The notes beneath the pieces were generated by a model that ran no database searches, was not told where the DNA came from, and was given only the letters and a program-made list of their open reading frames with translations. DNA of 64,000 nt from Paraburkholderia hospita (GTDB lineage: Bacteria; Pseudomonadota; Gammaproteobacteria; Burkholderiales; Burkholderiaceae): positions 186,001 to 250,000 of the forward strand of contig NZ_CP026108.1 in NCBI RefSeq assembly GCF_002902965.1, in the 5' to 3' direction. This document shows positions 18,379-26,177 of this stretch, piece after piece (position 1 is the stretch's first letter; each line of letters begins with the position of its first letter). The position numbers and the translations under genes are program-made.

Positions 18379-18665
18379 ATGACACAAGAACGCCTCCTTC
18401 AAATTGAAAGACGCATTGAGACGATTAAGGGCGAAGCTCGCCGTGATCGATGAAACGCGCCCAGGCTCACTCAGCTGCCAATACAAGGACCCCGCCAACC
18501 AGATCGGGGCTTACCATCAGCTGAGCTATACGCGGGGATAGGAAGAGCCGAACTGAGTATGCTCGCGACGCATTGAGCGACGTGCGCTGCCAAATCGACA
18601 ACTACAAGCGCTTCAAAGCGTTGACCGACGAACGGCGCGACTTGAGCATCGACGCAGTCGCCTGA
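18379..18665 (+). pseudogene. DUF6788-type remnant in three frames
   Basis: ATG at 18379 reads MTQERLLQIERRIETIKGE; the next frame gives KLAVIDETRPGSLSCQYKDP, then ANQIGAYHQLSYTRG and a stop; a third gives EYARDALSDVRCQIDNYKRF, then KALTDERRDLSIDAVA to TGA 18663. Together they follow the layout of small transposase-associated proteins of the DUF6788 type ('PGSLxxQY...GxYYQLSYT' and 'lxxvrxxIxxYrrFrxLxxexxdLs'). Two frameshifts destroy it. It is divergent from the IS4-like transposase, from which it may be an accessory gene. Confidence 0.6.
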
Positions 18666-18894
18666 AGATTAGACCGGCGCACGAAGGCAATTAGGCGAGC
18701 CGGATCAGATCACTGAGAAGTGGACCGACGCTCACGATCGCCGAGCCGAGACCGTGAAAAGGAGGAGTAAGAACTCGGCACTCTTGAGTAGGCTTCTTTG
18801 CCTCTTTAATTCCGCGCAGTTGACTTTTGGCCATCTTCATTCTCCCATTTCGCCAACCGCGGATGCGGTTATGCGATCTTCCATTCTGTGCTTA

Positions 18895-19053
18895 TTACGC
18901 GACGTCGACCGATGAATCTGGCTCCGACGCGTCCGCCCACAACGTGTCGAGCTCGGGCGCCTCGCTGTTCGTCAGTTCGGCCGCCCGGTCGAAACCGTCG
19001 CTCACTTTTTCGATAGACCGGCTGACGGGATCAATCAGATAGAAAAGAAACAT
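18895..19053 (-). CDS. Small hypothetical protein
   Basis: A 52-aa product: MFLFYLIDPVSRSIEKVSDG and an acidic end (TLWADASEPDSSVDVA). The opening 'MFLFYLIDPxxRxIexV' looks protein-like. Its start overlaps the end of the 19031-19234 frame by 23 bases, as in a coupled pair. No family assigned. Confidence 0.4.
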   Translation of the reverse strand: MFLFYLIDPVSRSIEKVSDGFDRAAELTNSEAPELDTLWADASEPDSSVDVA

Positions 19054-19234
19054 GGGCCGCCTCCGCGCCGTGCACCTGCTCAAACGATTTGCTATCGATG
19101 AGCAATTCGTCGGCCAGCGAGTCGGGTGCAAAGGGCGACATAGGACGCGCGAGGTTCGCTGTGTCTCCTGTCCGGCGCGCGACTTTGGACGCAGTTGCTG
19201 GCGACTCATGGCCCTTCATCGGTTCACAGCTCAT
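19031..19234 (-). CDS. Small hypothetical protein next to the IS6 end
   Basis: A 67-aa product starting MSCEPMKGHESPATASKVAR, with a plausible helical middle (SLADELLIDSKSFEQVHG). The ATG lies eight bases from the IS6 terminal repeat, so the natural promoter, and perhaps the true N-terminus, have been displaced. No function inferred. Confidence 0.35.
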   Translation of the reverse strand: MSCEPMKGHESPATASKVARRTGDTANLARPMSPFAPDSLADELLIDSKSFEQVHGAEAAHVSFLSD

Positions 19235-19242
19235 CGGGCAGA

Positions 19243-20081
19243 GGTTGTGTCGCGATAATGGCGGCAAGGCAAGAAAATTCCGTGATGACAAGGAGTCCTT
19301 ACGCCACCAACGAATAGAACTGATCGGCAACGGTTCGGGTCACGCCGCTGTTCTTCATCTGGCCTTTCCTGATCATATGCATCGTCTCAATGCCTGACAG
19401 GATGATGCGGGCACACCGGAAATCCTTGAAGCCCATCATGGGCCTGGTTCGGCGTTTGATCGCCCGATGATCCTGCTCTACGATGTTGTTCAGATACTTG
19501 ACCTGCCGGACCTTGATGGGCGTTTCCCGCTCGGCGTTGATGGCCTGGAGGGCGGCCAGATTTGCCCCACTTTTATCCATGGTCACGGTCTTGGGCGTCC
19601 CGTTCCGATCGATGGCTTTCTCGAAGTAACGGCGCGCTGCCGCCTTGTCGCGATGCGCCCGCAACAGGAAATCGACCGTATTGCCGGCCTTGTCCACCGC
19701 GCGATACAAGTACTTCCACTGGCCGCCCACCTTGACGTAGGTTTCATCCATCCTCCAGCTCCTGCCGACCGGACGTTTGTGCTTGCGAAAGGCCTTCTCG
19801 AACAACGGTACTAGTTTGATCACCCAGCGATGCACGCTCGAATGGTCGACCTGGAAGCCCCGTTCGGCCATCATTTCCTCGAGATTTCGCAAGCTCAGCG
19901 AGTAGGCCACATACCACCGCACGCACAGAAGTATCACGTCCAGAGGATAGTGCAGGCGCTTGAGTACCTTCGCTACGCCGGCAGGCAGGGCTTGTCTCGC
20001 AGTCGCCTTCTTCATCTCACGCTTCACTTCGGGAAAATATCAACTTCGATTTTACTCCTGCCCCCTTAGCGCGACAAAGCC
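19243..20081. mobile_element. IS6-family insertion sequence
   Basis: About 839 bp. Left terminus reads GGTTGTGTCGCGATAATGG (from 19243); the reverse complement of the right terminus reads GGCTTTGTCGCGCTAAGG (from 20081), matching the 'GGxTxTGTxGC' ends of the IS6 family. The single transposase gene lies between. No 8-bp duplication is visible (left flank CGGGCAGA, right flank AGCTTCCC), which fits cointegrate formation or a later rearrangement. Confidence 0.8.
19299..20027 (-). CDS. IS6-family transposase
   Basis: Intact 242-aa DDE transposase that moves the element by replicative cointegration. Catalytic residues are visible: Asp94 in SWRMDETYVKVGG, Asp151 in TVTMDKSGAN and Glu184 in NIVEQDHRAIKRR. 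An N-terminal helix-turn-helix-like region is YVAYSLSLRNLEEMMAERGF. The length matches the family (about 235-245 aa). The element looks able to transpose. Confidence 0.92.
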   Translation of the reverse strand: MKREMKKATARQALPAGVAKVLKRLHYPLDVILLCVRWYVAYSLSLRNLEEMMAERGFQVDHSSVHRWVIKLVPLFEKAFRKHKRPVGRSWRMDETYVKVGGQWKYLYRAVDKAGNTVDFLLRAHRDKAAARRYFEKAIDRNGTPKTVTMDKSGANLAALQAINAERETPIKVRQVKYLNNIVEQDHRAIKRRTRPMMGFKDFRCARIILSGIETMHMIRKGQMKNSGVTRTVADQFYSLVA

Positions 20082-20710
20082 AGCTTCCCTACGTCGGACC
20101 TCAAATACTGGCTCACGACAGCCACACCTCGCGGAAGTTTGCACCCTTTCGGGTCAGGGCAAAGTCTGAACCCCTATGCGAACCATTACAGCCCGCCGTT
20201 CGCTTTCTCCGCGTTCTCTTACCCGCTCCAACCAACAGCGCCCCTTGCGGTTTGCCTGCCGTCTCGCAATATTCCGCGAGCTTGGCGGTGAATCGGGCTT
20301 ACCACGTTCCCAATCTTGCCGACGCAACAAAATACGTGCGCCTGTCCGTTTAGCGCCCGCCTCGCCCCCGGTAGCGCTCACGACGACGTGCCCCTATTCT
20401 GCAAAGAGGCAACCGGCTACCTACCTTTTGGTTCGAGCCTAACAGCAGCTTTGGCTCGTCAGCTCTAACGAGGGTTGTACAGCGGTTCACATACGTTACG
20501 CTTGCGGAACTTGCCTTGCCCCCACACCGCACGGCTGCTGGCAGTGTCGATTCCCGCCGTGTCGCCACGGTAAATCGTCTACTGAAGGGTACGTTGTCTC
20601 CGAAGCTTCGCACCCGATCGTTACCAATCGCGCACGTCCAGATAGGCAACTGTTGGTCGTACAACAGGTCACATTTCGACAGATCCCGAATGTGACAAGG
20701 CAAGATAGGG
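20082..20710. other. Gap between IS6 and the direct repeats
   Basis: About 630 bases. No frame resembles a known protein. The sequence may belong to the same decayed repeat or group II intron remnant further right; I cannot show it. Confidence 0.35.
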
Positions 20711-20833
20711 CTTTGCCGTCAACCACATCGCCGATTTACGTCCGGCGGACGGCGACACGTGTCGCACACAAAACGAGCTTTACCGCCAACTACATGCCGC
20801 TTGACGCGCGGCTGACGGCGACACGTGTCGCAC
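20711..20833. repeat. Two degenerate 56-57-bp direct repeats with a CGACACGTGTCG palindrome
   Basis: Unit 1 (20711-20767) and unit 2 (20778-20833) align almost throughout: both start CTTTxCCGxCAAC and end in an identical 20-bp block, GACGGCGACACGTGTCGCAC. That block contains the perfect palindrome CGACACGTGTCG. The identical blocks are 66 bp apart, so a plus-strand frame (20653-20889) reads both in phase (RRTATRVA and RLTATRVA). Either a decayed protein repeat with a 22-residue period or a DNA-level repeat is possible. Confidence 0.75.
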
Positions 20834-21286
20834 CCCTTTGTTATGGATGTACGTCGTCAAGGCGTCATCGGGGAATAGACAGGTGTTAAACGGATAGGCC
20901 CGGGAGTACTCGGGTTGGTAGGGATGGGAACGCGGGAACCCCGATTTCTCGCCGATGCTCCAGTTCGCTGGAACGGCGGCAGGTGGACCGTGAGGAACAC
21001 TGTTGAGGAAGCGGGATTGAGAATGCGCAAGAAGCGAAGGGTTGCCTGTAACGGGTGACATAGGGGTTCAAGATTTGCCCCAACCTGAAAGGGTGCTGAC
21101 GTGCGCGTGGTGTGGCTGTCGTTGACGTGCATCAGGGGTTCGCCAAAGGGAAGCTTGAGAGAGGCCGGTAGGGCTACGGTTCAGCGCCCTTGTCCCGCCT
21201 GCGGGTCGAATTGACGATGCGACGTTAGCGAAGGTTGTGTTCATACAGACACAACCGGCATCAGTGAGATGCTTCGTGCCGTGCTC

Positions 21287-21360
21287 GAGCCGTATGCGGG
21301 GAAACTCGCACGTACGGTTCCTCGGGGGCCGAGTTTTCGAGAGGGAACGCGGCTACCCTC
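21287..21360 (+). ncRNA. Group II intron 3' end (domains V and VI), orphan
   Basis: 21287-21320 is a 34-nt domain V: GAGCCGTATGCGGGG, then AAACTCGCACGTACGGTTC. The outer stem pairs GAGCCGTA with TACGGTTC and the inner stem pairs TGCG with CGCA, with the AGC-type catalytic triad near the base and a GGGAAA-like cap. A second hairpin of domain-VI type follows to about 21360. No reverse transcriptase or maturase gene is nearby, so this is a truncated intron. The structured sequence upstream (about 21090-21286) probably belongs to the lost intron body. Confidence 0.75.
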
Positions 21361-21540
21361 TAATGAGTTCCTCAGTTTTCGCCAGCAGATGATGCAGCAG
21401 GCTATTTTCATGAAGGCTTCATGGCGTCTTGCGTTCATCCTGTTGAGCGCACCATTTCATGGCTCCATAACTTTCGACGACTGCGCATCCGCTTCGAACG
21501 GAACGGCTGAGGCACTTGAGTCACTACCGGAAAATATGTA

Positions 21541-22049
21541 GTGCATTTATTTATAGAATTAGTTGACGTAGTCACGGAATAATCACGCGAGTTTCACAAT
21601 GCACCACACAGAAACGTTTGGTTTGGCAAACATGTTTCACTTACTGAGGAATTTGCGTTAGTTGTAGTTTGCGTATCGATCGGCCAGACTATTGCCTATT
21701 TTAATTCGCTGTAACACTCGATTTCTTGAAAATCATGGACCGTTAAACTAGTTTTATTCTTACAAAATCACTCACACGCCCGACTTTTCTGACCGCCCTG
21801 CACCCAAAGGGCCGTGTCATAGTCATAGCGTCCGCGTAGAGTACATCACGAGCGCGGCGTCGCGACCTGGTGATATTCATTCTCAGTTATTGCCTAGGCG
21901 AGCATCATGCCCGAATTACGTTTCCGCACTCTTGGAAACTCGAGGTTACAGTAGATCGTCAGGTTTCCCGAGAGGCGACAAGACTTAAAAGGGACGTCAC
22001 CAGCAATGAAGCGTCGTGCGTTGGATTCCCCATATAAGGGAGGCGTATT
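21541..22049 (+). promoter_or_regulatory. Upstream region 1 of the giant-protein locus (duplicated at 25.6 kb)
   Basis: About 21630-21830 is clearly homologous to 25600-25780: shared blocks include CTGAGGAATTTG, GATTTCTTGA(A/C)AATCATG, ACCGTTAAACTAG and CCCTGCACCCAAAGGGC. Candidate sigma-70-type promoter: -35 TTGAAA (21726-21731) and -10 TAGTTT (21749-21754), 17-base spacer. The leader to the ATG at 22050 would be about 290 bases. AAGGGAGG before the ATG is a strong ribosome-binding site. The region is AT-rich compared with the flanking genes. Confidence 0.65.
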
Positions 22050-24746
22050 ATGGCGGGTCATAACCTTAGTTCTGAAGCTCTTCGCGACGAGATTATCAAG
22101 ATCGGCGGCGAACTTTCGAAGCTTTACGAATGGCTCAAAACCTACGTACCGCTCCTGACTGGGCCTGATATCACGAGCTTCACACCATACGCGGGATACG
22201 GCGGAAGCTTAATCGAGATCAATGGATACGGCTTCGCTGAAAAACGCGAGGACAATGCCGTCACCATTGGCGGCAAGCCGGCGCGCGTCATCAGTGCGAC
22301 GGATTCGCAACTTCGCGTAATTGCGCCGCTCGACGTCGTGACCGGTCCGATAGGATTAACGGTCGGCCTCAAAACCGTAAGTGGCCCATATCTTTTTACG
22401 CTGCTCCCCTATCCGAAAGCGGGAGACGAGACCGACGGACCGCCGATCGAGTTTGAAGGCCACGGACAAGGCCAAGCGGGCGATCAACCGTCGACCGGAA
22501 AGCTTCGTGTCGCGGTGGCACTGGTAAATCCGGCCGATAAAGTGCCGGCCGATCCGGTGGGTGCGCGAACGGCAGTCGTGAACGCCTGGAACAACGTACA
22601 TACGTTTTACGACCAACAAAGTTACACGCGACTGAACGTCGCCGTTGACGTCACTCCGAAGTGGAAGACGATTACGGGCAACACGTCCGATTACCTCAAC
22701 AGCGCCGGCGATAACATCGACGGCATGCAAGTTGCTCGTCTCGCAGCCGAATGTGCACAAGCGTGCGTCGACGCCGGGTTAAAGCTCGATGACTATGGCA
22801 TGCTGGCGTGCGTAATATTTCTGGACGGACATTTCATCCGCGCGTGGGGCAATTTGTCGACGCAGCTTTTTTCTTACAACGACGGTTCGACGCATATCGA
22901 CATCTCGACCGCAAACGAAATCAACTACATCGAGATTCAAGAATCGGCGAACTGGGGCCGGTTCGCGCACGAAACAGGTCACAACATCTCTGCAGCGCCC
23001 TCGTTCACGCAATCCGACGACGAGACCGCGACGCTCGGTGAAGATGTCTATTCGTCAGATCTCGTAGATCCACTCGCAGCGAGCGCGCAAGACTTCGAGA
23101 TCATGGGAAATCACGATCAGCATCCGGGGTTCTGCGCGTACCATCACGATAAGCTCGGCTGGTGCGACGGTACGAACATTCTGGACTTGCAGTGGGATCG
23201 CAATCCGTTCCAACAAAATTATCAATTGGTTGCGCACGGATTGACGCAAAATGCGGCCGGCGGCCGCTATCACATGCTGCGTATCCGTGTCTCGAGCGGA
23301 CTCTTCTACTACGTAGAAGTGCGGCAGCGTCCGCCGGCTGCAAGTGGGCAGGTGTTCGATCCGAATATACCGCTAGGCGGCTCGCCGCGCGACGGCGGAG
23401 TCGTCGTCTACAAGATTCTCACTGACGTTAATAACACCAACCAGCAATGGCGATACGTAACGTTGCTTCACGACGATCAGGTGCTTGCAACCGGCGGGAT
23501 CGCGAGTGATCCGGCACGCGCGCTGACGATCACGGTACTCGACGACAATGTCGCTTCGTCGCCGCGTGTGTGCAGCGTTCGGGTTGAATGGGCGCAGGCG
23601 ATCAGCGACGACCCGAGCGGCGCGTTCGATCTGCGCGTCGATCCTTGGGACAGCAATTATCAGACGCCGGACATTTGGGTCGATCGCATGCCGTTCGGTT
23701 CTTTTGACCAGCCCAACGACTCACAAGGTCGGCCGCAAGGCAACGGTGATAAACCGCGTCCCCATGAAATCAATCATCTCTTCGGGCGCGTTCACTGCGA
23801 CGGCTCCGCAGGCGCGACAAACGTTCGCGTAACGTATTACGCAGTCGATCCACCGGGTGTCGGCGATAACGGCAATTGGACGCCGCTGAAGACGACGGTA
23901 ATTCCGAATATTAGCGCCGGGGCGTTTGTGGATACGTTCGTGAATTGGGTTCCAGCAATCGGACAGCACACGTGTCTGAAACTCTATGCGGAGCAGCAGC
24001 TTGGTGAAATCACTGGCGGCAACAATTTCGCACAAGAGAACGTGCTCGATTTTGAAGCACCGGCGAGCAGCGTACCCGATGCTGTGCTACTACCAGTCGC
24101 GGTTCGCAATCCGAAGAAAGACCGGCGCCAAATTCATATTTCACTGGCCGGCGTTCCTCGTGGCTATCGTGTGCAGTTCCCGCATCAATGGGTCTGGCTC
24201 GACGGGCTCGAGGAAAAGACGTTCAACCTGGCCGTCATTCCTACCGTCGACTACATGATGTACGTCGGTAAGGAACGTCAAGTGCCACGCCGCGCCGATG
24301 TTCGCATTCGCGGTGGCGTCGCTTATAACTATCAGATTCCGCTTAGCGGCGGAGTACCTCCGACGCGCATCAGCCCGATCGGCGGTATTACGGCGCGCGT
24401 TTCGCCGAAACGGCGCGTCGAAGTGATGATGGAGGAGGATCGTGAGCAATCCACAGGCGACACAATCGGCTTCATCGGTCACATTGCGCCGAGCGTACCG
24501 GATCAGCGGATTCGCGTCGATTTAACGGATCCGGCACATCGCTTACGCGTTGCGCTTGCGAAGACGGACGCCTCGGGGATTTTCCGCGTCAGTTTCGATC
24601 TCACGCAACCGCCGGACGGCAGCGCTGCGAGGAAAGTCGGAGCGAAAGAAAAGCCCTTTCCCGGGCAATATCTTTGCGTCGCGTCAGTTCTCAACTCGCC
24701 CGACGCGGCGGAAGCCACATCGAATACGGTCGTCGTAATGCGTTAG
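22050..24746 (+). CDS. IPT/TIG-domain protein with M6-like metallopeptidase domain
   Basis: An 898-aa protein. Residues 39-117 form an IPT/TIG immunoglobulin-like domain (ITSFTPYAGYGGSLIEINGY, ending GPIGLTVGLKTVSGPYLFTL). A metallopeptidase domain follows (about 150-400): zinc motif HETGH at 307-311, then FEIMGNHDQHPGFCAYHHDK and LGWC, the layout of M6 (immune-inhibitor-A-like) peptidases. The usual glycine-Asp after HExxH is not obvious, so the third ligand is uncertain. The C-terminal 450 residues are beta-rich with no family I recognise. No signal peptide (MAGHNLSSEALRDEIIK); export would need another route. It has its own copy of the shared upstream region. Base composition is less GC-rich than the operon at 26 kb. 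Confidence 0.75.
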   Translation: MAGHNLSSEALRDEIIKIGGELSKLYEWLKTYVPLLTGPDITSFTPYAGYGGSLIEINGYGFAEKREDNAVTIGGKPARVISATDSQLRVIAPLDVVTGPIGLTVGLKTVSGPYLFTLLPYPKAGDETDGPPIEFEGHGQGQAGDQPSTGKLRVAVALVNPADKVPADPVGARTAVVNAWNNVHTFYDQQSYTRLNVAVDVTPKWKTITGNTSDYLNSAGDNIDGMQVARLAAECAQACVDAGLKLDDYGMLACVIFLDGHFIRAWGNLSTQLFSYNDGSTHIDISTANEINYIEIQESANWGRFAHETGHNISAAPSFTQSDDETATLGEDVYSSDLVDPLAASAQDFEIMGNHDQHPGFCAYHHDKLGWCDGTNILDLQWDRNPFQQNYQLVAHGLTQNAAGGRYHMLRIRVSSGLFYYVEVRQRPPAASGQVFDPNIPLGGSPRDGGVVVYKILTDVNNTNQQWRYVTLLHDDQVLATGGIASDPARALTITVLDDNVASSPRVCSVRVEWAQAISDDPSGAFDLRVDPWDSNYQTPDIWVDRMPFGSFDQPNDSQGRPQGNGDKPRPHEINHLFGRVHCDGSAGATNVRVTYYAVDPPGVGDNGNWTPLKTTVIPNISAGAFVDTFVNWVPAIGQHTCLKLYAEQQLGEITGGNNFAQENVLDFEAPASSVPDAVLLPVAVRNPKKDRRQIHISLAGVPRGYRVQFPHQWVWLDGLEEKTFNLAVIPTVDYMMYVGKERQVPRRADVRIRGGVAYNYQIPLSGGVPPTRISPIGGITARVSPKRRVEVMMEEDREQSTGDTIGFIGHIAPSVPDQRIRVDLTDPAHRLRVALAKTDASGIFRVSFDLTQPPDGSAARKVGAKEKPFPGQYLCVASVLNSPDAAEATSNTVVVMR

Positions 24747-24870
24747 AGCGTGATTAGAGCCGCGCGAACAAACGCCAAAGCGAAGGAAGCCTCCGCGACG
24801 AACCAAAGTTATCGCGAGTAGTTCTGACGGAAGACACCCGGGGTTTGGCGCGCTCTGCGTGCGGCACAAA

Positions 24871-25327
24871 ATGTCAACTCTGCGCGAATTCAGGTTGCTC
24901 AAGCCGATGGAAAGGATCACGGACGGCAAGGCGACGTAGATAAGATCGACTCCTCGTCGTCGCGGAAATCAGAGAACTGGAAGGGCAGGACGTCCACAAC
25001 GTCGAAAGCAACATCATTCACGCTGTTTGGAAGGCTCTAACGTCGAGTGGGAACTCGTGGGGACCAATTCCGAGCAGTCCCGGCTATCAACCATCGGCAT
25101 CTATATTCGGCGCGTTCGCCCAGTCGATCGGTGGCCCTAACCCGGGCCAATTGATCTGTGTTGGGATGCGCTCCAGTCGTGTCGAAGTGATTAGCGATGA
25201 GATTTGGATTCAATACTGGCAGTCAGGTTTCGGGCTGACCGCTCGATGGATAGGGACGATCGAGGGGGCCCAAGCGGTTGGGCCGAGCGTAGGCGGTCTG
25301 GTCGACGAAATGGCAGTGTGGGGATGA
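24871..25327 (+). pseudogene. Frameshifted unknown gene between the two promoter copies
   Basis: ATG at 24871 reads MSTLREFRLLKPMERITDGK then stops; the neighbouring frame is open for about 125 codons from about 24948: VAEIRELEGQDVHNVESNII, SGNSWGPIPSSPGYQPSASI, WIQYWQSGFGLTARWIGTIE, ending VDEMAVWG at TGA 25325-25327. The long frame has no usable start, so a frameshift near 24940 has probably split one gene of about 150 codons. I do not recognise the family. It lies directly downstream of the M6-like gene and may have been part of its unit. Confidence 0.45.
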
Positions 25328-26177
25328 GCCTTGTCGCCTTTTCAAGGGTACCGTTTTCATTGAGCGATCGGATGGATTTCAGTGTCGGCCTCAATGAATA
25401 GTGACCGACGATGAGATGGCACAAGAGCATGGATAAATATTCACAGGTCTTTAGTTTGATCCGATTCTGTCTCTTCGGTGATGCCTAAGATATAAGGGCC
25501 GCCTGCGCGTAAGTCCTTCCGATACAGCCATCCGGGTCCTTCCCGTTGCTGCTCGGGTAGCGAGGGATTGCGTGCACATGACTTCTGCTCCATCGAACAT
25601 GTGTCACCTGCTGAGGAATTTGAGTTAATTTCAGCTAGCGCATCAATCGATCAAACTATTGCCCATTTTAGTTTCTGTCACACGCGATTTCTTGACAATC
25701 ATGCACCGTTAAACTAGCTTTAATTTTACAAAATCGTTGCTGACCACCCTGCACCCAAAGGGCGCAGTCACGGGCACTGTTTCGCACGGTTCATATCATG
25801 CGCACGTAGCACTCTCGCTTCGAACTCTCGCTCCAATACATTGAGAACTGCATTTCGGGTGCGGCCGGTCGTCACATGTGCAGCATCGCAGAGGACGTCC
25901 GTCTAGTAATTGCTTTCAGCTTGGATGAAAAATGCTCCAGCAAAGCTAAGGGGAGCGGTCTTGCGGGAGGTAGCGGTCATGCTTGATCGCAAAGTTCTTG
26001 TTGAACTCGAGAGCTTAGTTAATTTTGCTATCTGGCAATGCCACATCGCATAGCTCGACGCACCTCGAATTTGGCTGCCTCGGTAGGTCTCCTCGTTCGC
26101 TTGGCGCAGGGGTGGTGTCCTGCCGGCGTGTTGCAATCGCGCCGAAGCGAATGCCGCCGTAAAGACAAGGATTCGCC
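25328..26177 (+). promoter_or_regulatory. Upstream region 2 (copy of the 21.6-kb region)
   Basis: 25600-25780 repeats the sequence found upstream of the first giant gene. Candidate promoter: -35 TTGACA (25692-25697, consensus) and -10 TAGCTT (25715-25720), 17-base spacer. The leader to the ATG at 26178 would be about 455 bases. AAGGA lies eight bases before the ATG. The rest of the interval (25328-25600 and 25780-26160) shows no gene. Confidence 0.6.

Noticed and set aside
18481..18545. tRNA-like sequence on the minus strand (TAGCTCAGCTGATGG)
   Set aside because: The D-arm-like string is there, but the anticodon loop would be too long and no T-arm (GGTTCGAATCC type) follows. The plus strand encodes a DUF6788-type segment (AYHQLSYTRG), which explains it better.
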